Source: a virus. From it: 22,129 bases of DNA. The notes beneath the pieces are model-generated. The model was not told where the DNA came from. It did not search any database and saw nothing but the letters and a program-made list of their open reading frames with translations. Both the position numbers and the translations under genes were made by a program. Below, piece after piece: positions 6,881 to 14,883 of this stretch. Every line of letters begins with the position of its first letter. The first letter of the stretch is position 1. The stretch lies in IMG/VR virus record IMGVR_UViG_3300009156_000091, positions 1 through 22,129 of that record; one strand, given 5' to 3'.

Positions 6881-9800
6881 TCACGCTCGAAAGACATACT
6901 GCCGCGCCCGCGCGCGAATGATGACGACGTGCCCTGCTGCGGTGAAGATGTAGTGCCGGCACTTGGCCATGAAGATCCATTCTGGCGTGAGCCCGCCTGT
7001 CGTCAGGTCGCCACACAGGCGCCCCTGCCCGACGCTCCCGCCAGCTGAGACTGGCAACGCACTCGCAAAGATCCCGACCGCATGCCCGCCACTCGCAAGG
7101 CTGACTGCCCTATACGGATCAGGGAAGGTGCCCGTCAGCCGCGCCTGCTCCCGGCTCACACTTGTGAGGGATTTCCGCGTACCCAGCGCGCCGGCAGCCC
7201 ACGCGGTCGCCAGGATGGGTGAGGGTGGATAGACGGCGTGCAGATCCCCTCTGACCCGGACTGTCGCTAGGATCCGGCCCTGGACGGGCAGGAGCACACC
7301 GCCGGTGAAGGCCAGCACCGCCTGGGTATGGGGATGGCTCCGGCTGACGCTCACCAACACCACCTTGCCTGAGAGGATCGCGCTCAGGACCAGGCCTGAA
7401 CCTTGAATGGATGAGGCCGCATAAAACGTTGATGGCAAGGTCCCGACGACACGTGCTGGGTTGTGGCTCAGGCCCTCAAGGTCTTGGACAGTAGGTGGCG
7501 CGTTGGCAAGGATGCCACTTGCCTGCCCTGTGGACACACTCCGTCCGATGAGGCCCTGCTGCTGAGCAAGGCTGCCTCTGGCCACACCGGTCCCTATGAG
7601 AGGAGAGGCCGCCGCATAGGTTCGCACGGTGGCGCCGCGCGCTCGTGGTGCCGCCCGCAGGATGCCGCCTTGAATCTGGATAAAATTCGGCGGGCTGAAT
7701 CCCATCGGCGCGCACTGGACTGCGCCGATGTCTCGACTCACGCCAGAGAGCGGTGGCCGCTGAAGCAGCAGACCCCGGCTCTGCCCAGTCGCCAGGACAT
7801 AGCCCACCAATTGTTGCCTGGTGCCGAACGGTCCTGCCAAACGTCCCGGCGCACGCACTCGCCCTTGGAGGCCAATCTTGAGGACCGCATTGAAGAAGGG
7901 TTGCCCGGAGGCCCGCCCAGATCCGATGGTGGCGGCCACGTCGTGGCGGAGATGGATGCTGCCGATCGCGCGGGCTGGATCCCGACTGGGGGTCGCATAG
8001 TACAGCCCTTGGACGGGCAGACTTGACGACCGGCTGCTGAGGCGCACGATGCCCTGGATTGACACGCGCGGCCCGCCGCTGAATTGGAGTTGCCCTTGTG
8101 CGCGCGGGCTGGATCGCAGCCAGGCGTTTGCAATGATGACTTTCGGCCCGCCTGCAAACGACAGCGAGCCGGTGACGCGGCATGCTCCGCCTTTGAGCGG
8201 CCCCACCGCGTGGAGCGTTTCTGCCTTGCCCATCACACGGGGAGCAAAATGCCTGGCAGCAGAGGGCGCATATTGACTGGCCATCCCCAAGGTCGTGACG
8301 GTCCTTGCGCGACCGGACGCCAGCATCGGCGCGGTGTGGAACACGCGTTGGATCACGGCGCCAGGGAGCCGGCCAGACAATCGGATCGGCGTGCTGTAAT
8401 AGATGATGTCGAGGCTGCCCACGGTGATGACGCGCATGGCGGACCGACTGGGGCCAGGCGTCATCGTGGTGGTCGGTCCGCCCGCAAAGCGGAGCGCCGC
8501 GCCAAGGCGTGGATGCGCCATCACGACGCTCGCATCATAGCGGATATACAAGCGCCCGCTGGCGCGACCGGAGGCCCGCATCGGTCCGGCATAGTGATAG
8601 TTGGTGAACGACACACTTAGCGCCCGCGGGCTCATCGGATCCCGCCCCGTCAGCTGCGGCGTGTTGAGGTAGGAGGGATTGACCGCCGTGCCAAACTGGA
8701 CCGACAGCTGCCCGGTCGACAATGCCCAGCTCATCATGGTCGTTCCTCCGGTTGCCGCTTCGAAACTCATCGCGCCACTCTGGACCCCAGCAGCGCCGAT
8801 GTTCCAGAGGACCGTTTGCCCTGGTCCCACAGTGAGGGCAGGTGAGAGGTTGGCACTGAGGACGTCCAGGGCATACTGACCCGGCTGTGTGGGCACCCCC
8901 ACTCCCGCCGCAGGGCCATTGAAGTTGCCATAGGTCGGCGGCGTGAATGGGGCGGTGACGTGCACGCCGTTGATCTGTAATCCGCCCGCATGCCCGGATG
9001 CAATCGCGCCGTTGAAGGTAATAGTGACCAGAGCCGTCCCAGCAGGCGGATTCAGCATGAACCAGATCTGGCAGCCCAGGAAAGTCGGGTTGGCATTCGA
9101 GGTCGCGCAATTGCCGACAGGGGTCAGCGCCTGGCCGCCATACGTCACGCCGGTGGGCAGGAATTGGGTCGTGACGGTTTTGAACGTGACGAACACGGCC
9201 AAGCACCGCTGCGGGCCAAAGCCTGTGCAGGTGTGATTCCAGCTGATCACCGACACGTTGGACTTGACGCCGCTGGAGGATTTGTTCGCCAGATCAAAGA
9301 GGATGTTGCCTTGGAACGTGAGTTCGGTGCGCAAGGCCCCGGTGCCAAGGATCCGCCCGCCGCCAAGGTCAAACTTGAGCCCGAGCAACCCTTTGGCCAC
9401 GCTGATGTTGAGGCTGGGCGCTGCGCTCCACGGTGCTTTCAACAGTGCCGGGAGACTTCTGGCGGTGCTCCGCACCGGGGCTGGCGTCACGGCCAATCGG
9501 ACATTCAGCCCAGCTGTTGCCAAAGCCACGTCTCGACTGGGCGCAGCCACGTGCCTGGTCGTGACGACACTGGGCAGGACCCTTCCAATGGACCGGCTCT
9601 GGGCTTGTAGGGCAATGGAGCCTGAGCCAAACGTCATCGGTGCTGTGAGCCGAGCTGTCTCCAGGGTGCGTCCGCTGAGAGGCAGCTTGCTGTTTAATGA
9701 AGCAGTCAGGCGTCCAGCGACCCGCGCAGGCGTTGGGAGCCCATTCAACTTACTAGTGAGGAGTGCTCCAGGCTGGCGCCCTGAGGCAGTGCTCAGGCTC

Positions 9801-10759
9801 CCGCCCAAATCCTGGGTGCCGAATATCGTGAGAGCTGCGGTGGCCCGTCCCTCCGCCCGACTGGGCGTGGCATAACTGACCACATCAAGACTGGACGCAT
9901 CCGCCCGCCCGGTGGCCCGCGCTGGAGCAGGCACCATCGTTGCTGGTGGCGCAGGAAACGTGAGGGCAGATCCTGGCGCGGATCCGGTCGACCGGCTCAC
10001 GCCGCTCAAGGGCAAGAATGAGGCCAGGACCGCGCAGCTGAGGAGGCCCACCGCCCGCATGGGGCTGGCATAGTTGACCATGTCCAAACTGAGCGACACG
10101 CCCCGGCGCCCGCCCGGTTTGCTCGCCCCGCTCATCAAGGCTTTGGGCTGAAAATCGGCGGTGGCAATCCTGGTCCCGGTGCCCGCTGCGGATCCGGTGC
10201 GGAAGTGGACGTCAGACGTGGTGTTGCTGCCCGCTCCCACCCGGCCCCAGGCCACTTGGATGAAGAGATATTCGTTGTTGAGGACGAATGCGCCGGGGTT
10301 GAACGTCACCGTCACGGCCACGTCCGTGGACGTATTGATGGCGCCAGAGGTGGCGCTGGACTGAATGGCGCTGGTGATCTGCGTGGCCCCGCTGCCGTTC
10401 GCGTTCGGCCCCTTGAACAGGCGGACATGCAGCACGCCGGTCCCGCCCGCATTGGTCACGGACCGCATGGCGCCCGTCACTACCCAATTGGCGCTGGCAA
10501 AACTTCCGTTGTAGGTGTTCTGCGACCGCCAGCAATCGAACAGTGAGGTGTCTAGGGTGCCGTTGGGGTAGGTCGTGGCATCGAAAGTAGAGGCAGCCCG
10601 CTCCGCCGTGGCTCCAACCCCGGAGGCCCACTTGGAGCGGTTCGTGGTTCCGGTCGAAACAATCCAGCCTGCCGTGGTGGCCGCGGTGACGACAGACTCC
10701 GTGAGTTGCTGCCAATTGTCGATCCGGGCATCATTGAGGTAGAGGTTGATTGCGGCCAC
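6881..10759 (-). CDS. Giant repeat-rich phage surface protein (putative fibre/adhesin)
   Basis: 1292 residues, the largest gene here, from GTG 10759; an overlapping ATG at 10761 is in another frame and there is no strong Shine-Dalgarno sequence. Visible regions: an N-terminal beta sandwich (about 1-210); a first block of degenerate repeats of about 21 residues (about 221-482); a second beta domain (about 484-700) with the strings AVFVTFKTVT, GVTYGGQALTPVG and WFMLNPPAGTALVTITFNG, a pattern seen in many phage and bacterial surface proteins; a second repeat block (about 711-1255); and a C-terminal unit of three short basic beta strands (about 1264-1292). The repeats have a core like SRAxGRLxAxL followed by short hydrophobic strands. 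No signal peptide, transmembrane segment or enzyme motif is seen. I infer an elongated fibre or head/tail adornment. I do not recognise a named family for the repeats. Confidence 0.8.
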   Translation of the reverse strand: MAAINLYLNDARIDNWQQLTESVVTAATTAGWIVSTGTTNRSKWASGVGATAERAASTFDATTYPNGTLDTSLFDCWRSQNTYNGSFASANWVVTGAMRSVTNAGGTGVLHVRLFKGPNANGSGATQITSAIQSSATSGAINTSTDVAVTVTFNPGAFVLNNEYLFIQVAWGRVGAGSNTTSDVHFRTGSAAGTGTRIATADFQPKALMSGASKPGGRRGVSLSLDMVNYASPMRAVGLLSCAVLASFLPLSGVSRSTGSAPGSALTFPAPPATMVPAPARATGRADASSLDVVSYATPSRAEGRATAALTIFGTQDLGGSLSTASGRQPGALLTSKLNGLPTPARVAGRLTASLNSKLPLSGRTLETARLTAPMTFGSGSIALQAQSRSIGRVLPSVVTTRHVAAPSRDVALATAGLNVRLAVTPAPVRSTARSLPALLKAPWSAAPSLNISVAKGLLGLKFDLGGGRILGTGALRTELTFQGNILFDLANKSSSGVKSNVSVISWNHTCTGFGPQRCLAVFVTFKTVTTQFLPTGVTYGGQALTPVGNCATSNANPTFLGCQIWFMLNPPAGTALVTITFNGAIASGHAGGLQINGVHVTAPFTPPTYGNFNGPAAGVGVPTQPGQYALDVLSANLSPALTVGPGQTVLWNIGAAGVQSGAMSFEAATGGTTMMSWALSTGQLSVQFGTAVNPSYLNTPQLTGRDPMSPRALSVSFTNYHYAGPMRASGRASGRLYIRYDASVVMAHPRLGAALRFAGGPTTTMTPGPSRSAMRVITVGSLDIIYYSTPIRLSGRLPGAVIQRVFHTAPMLASGRARTVTTLGMASQYAPSAARHFAPRVMGKAETLHAVGPLKGGACRVTGSLSFAGGPKVIIANAWLRSSPRAQGQLQFSGGPRVSIQGIVRLSSRSSSLPVQGLYYATPSRDPARAIGSIHLRHDVAATIGSGRASGQPFFNAVLKIGLQGRVRAPGRLAGPFGTRQQLVGYVLATGQSRGLLLQRPPLSGVSRDIGAVQCAPMGFSPPNFIQIQGGILRAAPRARGATVRTYAAASPLIGTGVARGSLAQQQGLIGRSVSTGQASGILANAPPTVQDLEGLSHNPARVVGTLPSTFYAASSIQGSGLVLSAILSGKVVLVSVSRSHPHTQAVLAFTGGVLLPVQGRILATVRVRGDLHAVYPPSPILATAWAAGALGTRKSLTSVSREQARLTGTFPDPYRAVSLASGGHAVGIFASALPVSAGGSVGQGRLCGDLTTGGLTPEWIFMAKCRHYIFTAAGHVVIIRARARQYVFRA
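6995..8629 (-). repeat. Degenerate coding repeats of about 21 residues, block B (about 25 units)
   Basis: Protein-level repeats, residues about 711-1255 of the giant protein. Three sub-types recur: YYATP-type (YHYAGPMRASGRASGRL, IYYSTPIRLSGRLPGAV, LYYATPSRDPARAIGSI), FxGGP-type (LRFAGGPTTTMTPGP, LSFAGGPKVIIANAW, LQFSGGPRVSIQGIV, LAFTGGVLLPVQGRI) and PPLSG-type (RPPLSGVSRDIGAV). The same sub-types recur in block A, so the second beta domain interrupts a single repeat array. Confidence 0.75.
9314..10099 (-). repeat. Degenerate coding repeats of about 21 residues, block A (about 12 units)
   Basis: Protein-level repeats, residues about 221-482 of the giant protein. Example units: VNYASPMRAVGLLSCAVL, LPLSGVSRSTGSAPGSAL, SYATPSRAEGRATAAL, LPTPARVAGRLTASL, HVAAPSRDVALATAGL. 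The shared core is [PG]xxRxxGRxxAxL followed by a short beta-like stretch. DNA identity between units is low, so these are old, diverged repeats. Confidence 0.75.
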
Positions 10760-10774
10760 ATCTAACTCTGTTTC

Positions 10775-10806
10775 ATTCAGGGACCGCCGTGTGACGGCCC
10801 CTGAAT
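10775..10806. other. Intergenic hairpin between Gp80-like and giant gene
   Basis: ATTCAGGG (10775-10782) pairs with CCCTGAAT (10799-10806), and inside it GCCGT (10786-10790) pairs with ACGGC (10794-10798) around a GTG loop, with a 3-base bulge on one side. An outer inverted repeat, ATCTAAC (10760-10766) and GTTAGAT (10814-10820), brackets it. It fills the only sizeable spacer in the cassette. No U-tract follows it on the minus strand, so a simple intrinsic terminator is unlikely. It may instead be an attenuator, RNA-processing or mRNA-stability element that sets expression of the giant gene. Confidence 0.65.
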
Positions 10807-10814
10807 CAGGATGG

Positions 10815-11438
10815 TTAGATCTGCACTAGCAAGGCGTTGATCGCAAACTCCGGGGTGGCGTTCGTGGCCACGGTCACGACTTTGTAGGGCGCAAACAGGG
10901 CTGCCCCTCCCACCGTGATATTCACCGCCGCTCCTCCTGAGGACGTCGACAGCGTGAACACGTCCGCCGTCAGGCCGGTGGCCCGGACGAAGTAGGCGGT
11001 GTTCTCTGAGAGGCCAGTGGGCATGATCGCCCCTGGCGCCGCCATGACATACACCCGCTGATCTGCGACCAGGCCGTGCGCATAGCTGTCAATCGTGTCA
11101 TCGACGTTGCCCACTCCAAACAGCGGCACGTCTGTGTCCAACAATCCGATGGCATGAAGCACGCCTGCCGTGGCTGCGGAGAACACGCCAAAGCCGATTT
11201 GATCTTCATTGGCGCCGGTGTTCTGCGGAAAGGTCACCGCCGCGGTGTTCTTGACCTGGCGCCCGCCAGCTGGGCTGGTGGCTTCCGCTGCAGATTTGGT
11301 CCACGCGGGCCGTGTGCCATAGCCGGTGTAGGCGGCTTCTGTGATGGTCCCTGCCCGCCAGTCGGTGATGCCTTTGATGAGCCCAATGAATCCGCCCAGC
11401 TGACCCAGGCAGGTGTCTCGAAAGGACGTAGTGAACAT
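10815..11438 (-). CDS. Gp80-like phage tail fibre/decoration protein
   Basis: 207 residues from ATG 11438, with GAGGAGG just upstream. The layout resembles phage tail fibre proteins of the Gp80 type: an N-terminal helix (LGQLGGFIGLIKG), 'TITEAAYTGYGTRP' and 'VKNTAAVTFPQNTG-NEDQIGFGVF', then 'AGVLHAIGLLDTDVPL', and a closing strand 'FAINALLVQI'. A second small beta module is inserted at about residues 112-180 (DDTIDSYAHGLVADQRVYVM, LSENTAYFVRATG, DVFTLSTSSGGAAV), a pattern found as an insertion in many phage surface proteins. It belongs to the inserted surface cassette. The exact virion location is not known. Confidence 0.8.
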   Translation of the reverse strand: MFTTSFRDTCLGQLGGFIGLIKGITDWRAGTITEAAYTGYGTRPAWTKSAAEATSPAGGRQVKNTAAVTFPQNTGANEDQIGFGVFSAATAGVLHAIGLLDTDVPLFGVGNVDDTIDSYAHGLVADQRVYVMAAPGAIMPTGLSENTAYFVRATGLTADVFTLSTSSGGAAVNITVGGAALFAPYKVVTVATNATPEFAINALLVQI

Positions 11439-11466
11439 GATGGCTCCTCCTCGTTATGTTCTTGCG

Positions 11467-12702
11467 TTAGGGTGCGGCTCGAATAATCACCTTGCTGAAG
11501 GTGTCAGGCGGCGCTGCGCCTCCTTCCAATTCCACTGAAAACGCCCAGAGGTTGCGCTGCTTGGCTTGGGGGGTATTGGTCGTCAGATTCGTGCTGATGT
11601 CGATGTCGGTGCGATAGGTGCTGCCGCCGGTCATCGCCATCGCCGTGAGCCACATTTCCGGCACGTCATAATTATTGCCTGAGGCATTCTCTTTGTAGGC
11701 GTACAACCCGGTGGTTTGGCCTGGCGGTTGATCCGCCTCCGATTGCCCGACCACATAGCTTTGGGTCCGCCAGATGAATCGCGGGCCATAATGCGCCGCA
11801 TCATTGATGAAACTCCCGCCCATGATCATCGTCGTGTTCTGCGCGGGCGTGATGTCCATAGTGCCAATTTGCGTTCCATAGTTGGGCGGTTGCGCGGCAA
11901 TGTTGATCGCCCCGTCCACGTAGGCCACTGCGGACCATTTGAACCGGTTCAGCCGCAGGGCAAAGACGGCACTGTGCTTCCGGGTATAGGTCGTGTTGGC
12001 ATCCTGCGAGGATTGCTCGGTGAAGGTGTTGCTGGCCGCTCCCAGATTAAACGCCCGACACAGGCAATGCGCTTGATTCAGGCTGACGTTCGCGCAATTC
12101 AGGATGGAGGACCCTGGGGTGCTGGAGGAGGCTTCCCCTGAGCGGAGCAACCGGGACTGGCCATAATTCGTCTGATTGGTTTGCAGGATCTGCGCATAGC
12201 TGAACACCAACCAATTGTCCCCCGCCGTGGCCGGAGTGATGGTGATGGTCGCGCCATTGAGCGGCGTGGTCGAGAGGCTGCTATCGGTGCCGACTTCGTT
12301 GAATTTGTAATCCGTTCCATCAACAAAATCATCCGACAGTTTCAGCACCAGGGCGCCCAGGAAGTCCACCTTGCTGGTGATGCCGCCGGCGTTGTTGTAT
12401 TGCAGCTTTATATCTTCACCACCCACCGCCGTCCATTGGGTGAACCATTTATAGGTGCCCCAGACGTCCGCCACGCCAGGCTGAAAGTCCTGCAACGACT
12501 CATCAAAGACGGTGGAGCCGTGGAGTGCGCGGAGGGTCATGAGCCCGCTCGCTGTCCCAAACCGCGCCGTGATGTGGATCCAATAGGTTTTGCCCGCGGT
12601 CAAGCCGCTGATCGTGCTGCCCGGCACATCGGTGAAGCTGGTGTTGTTCGCATTGACCGGTAAGTCATTGCGCTCATTGAACACATAGGTGGCGGCAGGC
12701 AT
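11467..12702 (-). CDS. Beta-sandwich phage surface protein, unassigned
   Basis: 411 residues; its ATG follows the cupin-gene stop with no gap. Two stretches look like repeated jelly-roll domains: about 10-125 (NNTSFTDVPGSTISGLTAGK, YWIHITARFGTASG) and about 140-250 (LSTTPLNGATITITPATAGD, NWLVFSYAQIL). A longer C-terminal part is rich in Thr, Asn and aromatic residues and ends with WAFSVELEGGA. The 'T-f-dvpG-t---t-g--y-i---a' pattern is common in phage and bacterial surface proteins. There is no signal peptide, membrane segment or catalytic motif that I recognise. In context it is likely a virion adornment or glycan-binding protein. Confidence 0.75.
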   Translation of the reverse strand: MPAATYVFNERNDLPVNANNTSFTDVPGSTISGLTAGKTYWIHITARFGTASGLMTLRALHGSTVFDESLQDFQPGVADVWGTYKWFTQWTAVGGEDIKLQYNNAGGITSKVDFLGALVLKLSDDFVDGTDYKFNEVGTDSSLSTTPLNGATITITPATAGDNWLVFSYAQILQTNQTNYGQSRLLRSGEASSSTPGSSILNCANVSLNQAHCLCRAFNLGAASNTFTEQSSQDANTTYTRKHSAVFALRLNRFKWSAVAYVDGAINIAAQPPNYGTQIGTMDITPAQNTTMIMGGSFINDAAHYGPRFIWRTQSYVVGQSEADQPPGQTTGLYAYKENASGNNYDVPEMWLTAMAMTGGSTYRTDIDISTNLTTNTPQAKQRNLWAFSVELEGGAAPPDTFSKVIIRAAP

Positions 12703-13053
12703 CTAAGTCTCCCTCAGTGGATCAATCACGTTCGCCCCCAGGCTGCTGCGCATCGTGTCACCGGAGGAGGTGCCATCGAATGGAAAGAGACACAGCCAAT
12801 CGGTCCCGTCCTCCAGGGCTTCCAGTTCATGCTCATGGTCTTTGTCGACCAGAATAAAATTGGGCGCCTCAATCTCCAGCGCCTTCCCTGCCACCGTCAG
12901 GCGCATCGCCCCGGCGCCAAGGTACGACACATGATGGACATCGTGCTTGTGCAGCGGGATCCGCTCGCCTTGTTTCAATCCCATATACGATTGCACATGC
13001 AGATCGCCTATCGGTCCGACATAGCGCCCCTGATGGCCGGGTCTGCGGCTCAT
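12703..13053 (-). CDS. Small single-domain cupin protein
   Basis: 116 residues; the start overlaps the pectate-lyase stop as ATGA, with AGGAGTG upstream. The cupin core is clear: GERIPLHKHDVHHVSYLGAG with H35 and H37, then a long strand-rich stretch (MRLTVAGKALEIEAPNFILV) and a second motif VDKDHEHELEALED with H73 and H75. The normal Glu ligand of motif 1 seems to be replaced by His 40 or 41. A metal site is plausible. Cupins include sugar isomerases, lyases, oxygenases and non-enzymatic binders, so the function cannot be read directly. Its coupling to the pectate-lyase gene suggests carbohydrate binding or processing, or folding help for the lyase (inference). Confidence 0.8.
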   Translation of the reverse strand: MSRRPGHQGRYVGPIGDLHVQSYMGLKQGERIPLHKHDVHHVSYLGAGAMRLTVAGKALEIEAPNFILVDKDHEHELEALEDGTDWLCLFPFDGTSSGDTMRSSLGANVIDPLRET

Positions 13054-14882
13054 GAGATGGTCACTCCTGTCGGCGGCGCCGGAGGCGTTACGTCACCCCC
13101 GCCACTCGGTGGAGCCGCGCCGTCTCCTGCCAGTTCGTTGATGTACTGCTCCAGGTTCGTATAACCTGAACCGTCAGCCGCTAGCTGCGGTCCGGGGTTG
13201 CCGGTGGGACTGAGGCCGTGAGCGGTCGCCCAAGCATCGGGGATGCCATCATGGTCCGTATCGGTTGGCGCCACCCCTGCCGTCAATGTTGGATACACCG
13301 GCCCGATGAATGTCCCATTGGGCGGGGTGCCGCTGTAGGAGGCGCTGCCGCCGACGCTCCCCGCACGGTTCTGGATCTCGGTCACCAGGCGCGTGTCCAC
13401 GGCATCGCGGATGCTCACAAAGGCGCCGTTGCGAAACACCCGCGAAGGACCGACGGTGGCCAGCACCGTGGCGAGGACTTGCGACCCAGGAGTGGTCGTG
13501 ACGGCGGCATAGGCGGGAATGCTGTAGGGGGTCAAGGCTCTGAAGGGCGTGGCGTCATAATTGGGCCACTTCGCCCAGAGGGTGCTGCCGCTGGCCCCGT
13601 TGTCAGCGCGGTTGATGAACCCCCGCCCGCTCGGCACCCCGAACCCGTCCATGGGGCCAAGGATCGGCAGCGGATCCGCCGCTCGATAGGTATTGTCGGC
13701 CATATACAGCTTCACGCATTCTGAGACCCAGCCACAACCATCGGAGTTGTTGAAACGATCAAACCGCTCGCTCCAGTAGCAGCCGACAATGTTGACCTCG
13801 AACCCTGCCGTGTTCGGCCAGCCGAGAGCCGCCTTATAGCGATCCCGCTCGAATTGCGTATAGAACGGGACGGTGAACACGCTGGGGCCGCCATCGCTCG
13901 ACCAGTTGTGAATGATATTGTTGCGGAAGTCGTAGCGCATCATGGGGCCAGTCGCATCGGGCACGCCGGTGCTGCCCCCGTAAGACCAGGGCGTGGCCAA
14001 TGGTTGCCGTGACCCGCTCTGGGTCCACACACAATGATGGCAGGTCACGGTTTTCATCGTGCCGTAATAGGGTTCATGGCCTGCGATCCCGCCGCAGCTG
14101 TGCGAGAGCCATGGGGCCTTTTGGATATTGCCGTTGCTGTCGGTGGCGATGCTGTGGCCGATGTTCAGCCCCTCCGCGGCAATGCACCATTGCTGGGTCA
14201 CATTCCAGGCGTTCTCGCCTACATCCATGTTCTGATCAGAGGACCATTGCGCATCGCAGTGATCGAGCATGATGTTGTAGGCCACATCAAACACTCGCAT
14301 GGAGGAGATTTGCGAACCGGTCCCGCTCGATGGATTGTTGACCGTGATCTGGGAGCTGGAGTCAACGGACGTGATGGTGGTCCCTAACGGGAAAAACGGG
14401 CTGTAGTGGAACTGCATCCCGACGCGGAAATTGCCGGTGCCTTGGGCGATAGAGGAGACGATGCGCGACCCCGCGGACACATTGCCGGTGCAGACATAGT
14501 ATGGCCCATAGGTCAGCAAGGCATTGGTGTCCCGGCCAGTCGACGGGCTGATCGCGTCGACGCCAGGGCGGATACGGATGAACCGGATGATCACATCGTG
14601 GGTGCTGATGCGCAGGTTGTAGTTCTTGAGTTGGATGCCCATGCCTGGGGCCGTCTGCCCCGCAATGGTGATGTAGGGCTCCTTGATGGTGATGTTGTTG
14701 GTCAGCGGGATCGTCCCGTCCACGCGAAACACGATGTTGCGAGGGCCGGGCCGCTCGACCCCATAGCGAAACGTCCCGACGCTGCCATCATCCGTGAGTT
14801 TGGTGACCTCGTAGACCGCGCCTCCGCGCCCACCGACGCTGTTGGCTCCATACCCTTCAGCCGTTGGAAATGATTTGGGCAT
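13050..14882 (-). CDS. Pectate-lyase-like (PL1-type) depolymerase, putative virion enzyme
   Basis: 610 residues, ATG 14882 with AGGAGG upstream. The N-terminus FPTAEGYGANSVGGRGGAVY, then GPRNIVFRVDGTIPL, YITIAGQTAPGMGIQLKNY and VIIRFIRIRPG, is the classic opening of a PL1-type parallel beta-helix lyase; NIMLDHCDAQWSSDQN at about 203-218 is the usual core motif. A foreign-looking beta module of about 67 residues (about 128-194) interrupts the helix before that motif. Near the C-terminus DTDHDGIPDAW (541-551) is a thrombospondin-3/dockerin-like calcium-binding repeat. The protein ends with PPAPPTGVTIS, which looks like the first strand of a fibronectin-III domain cut short. There is no signal peptide, in keeping with a virion protein. 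It probably cleaves uronic-acid polysaccharide of a host capsule or matrix; the substrate is not readable from sequence. Confidence 0.9.
   Translation of the reverse strand: MPKSFPTAEGYGANSVGGRGGAVYEVTKLTDDGSVGTFRYGVERPGPRNIVFRVDGTIPLTNNITIKEPYITIAGQTAPGMGIQLKNYNLRISTHDVIIRFIRIRPGVDAISPSTGRDTNALLTYGPYYVCTGNVSAGSRIVSSIAQGTGNFRVGMQFHYSPFFPLGTTITSVDSSSQITVNNPSSGTGSQISSMRVFDVAYNIMLDHCDAQWSSDQNMDVGENAWNVTQQWCIAAEGLNIGHSIATDSNGNIQKAPWLSHSCGGIAGHEPYYGTMKTVTCHHCVWTQSGSRQPLATPWSYGGSTGVPDATGPMMRYDFRNNIIHNWSSDGGPSVFTVPFYTQFERDRYKAALGWPNTAGFEVNIVGCYWSERFDRFNNSDGCGWVSECVKLYMADNTYRAADPLPILGPMDGFGVPSGRGFINRADNGASGSTLWAKWPNYDATPFRALTPYSIPAYAAVTTTPGSQVLATVLATVGPSRVFRNGAFVSIRDAVDTRLVTEIQNRAGSVGGSASYSGTPPNGTFIGPVYPTLTAGVAPTDTDHDGIPDAWATAHGLSPTGNPGPQLAADGSGYTNLEQYINELAGDGAAPPSGGGDVTPPAPPTGVTIS
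14301..14501 (-). other. Beta module inserted within the lyase catalytic domain
   Basis: Residues about 128-194 of the lyase. The insert reads VCTGNVSAGSRIVSSI, then VGMQFHYSPFFPLGTTITSV and SSSQITVNNPSSGTG, a 'GS-vvs-i----vGm-v----ip-GttI-svds-t-iTl--p' pattern found as an insertion in many phage tail proteins. It separates GRDTNALLTYGP from RVFDVAYNIMLDHC, which are close together in ordinary PL1 enzymes. Confidence 0.65.
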
Positions 14883-14883
14883 C

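Noticed and set aside
7476-8183. 235-codon minus-strand frame inside the giant gene
   Set aside because: It is a +1/-1 shadow of the repeat-rich gene; Arg/Pro/His-rich with no recognisable features.
6995-10099. Possible CRISPR or minisatellite because of the many repeats
   Set aside because: Repeats are seen only at protein level, with low DNA identity and no uniform spacers.
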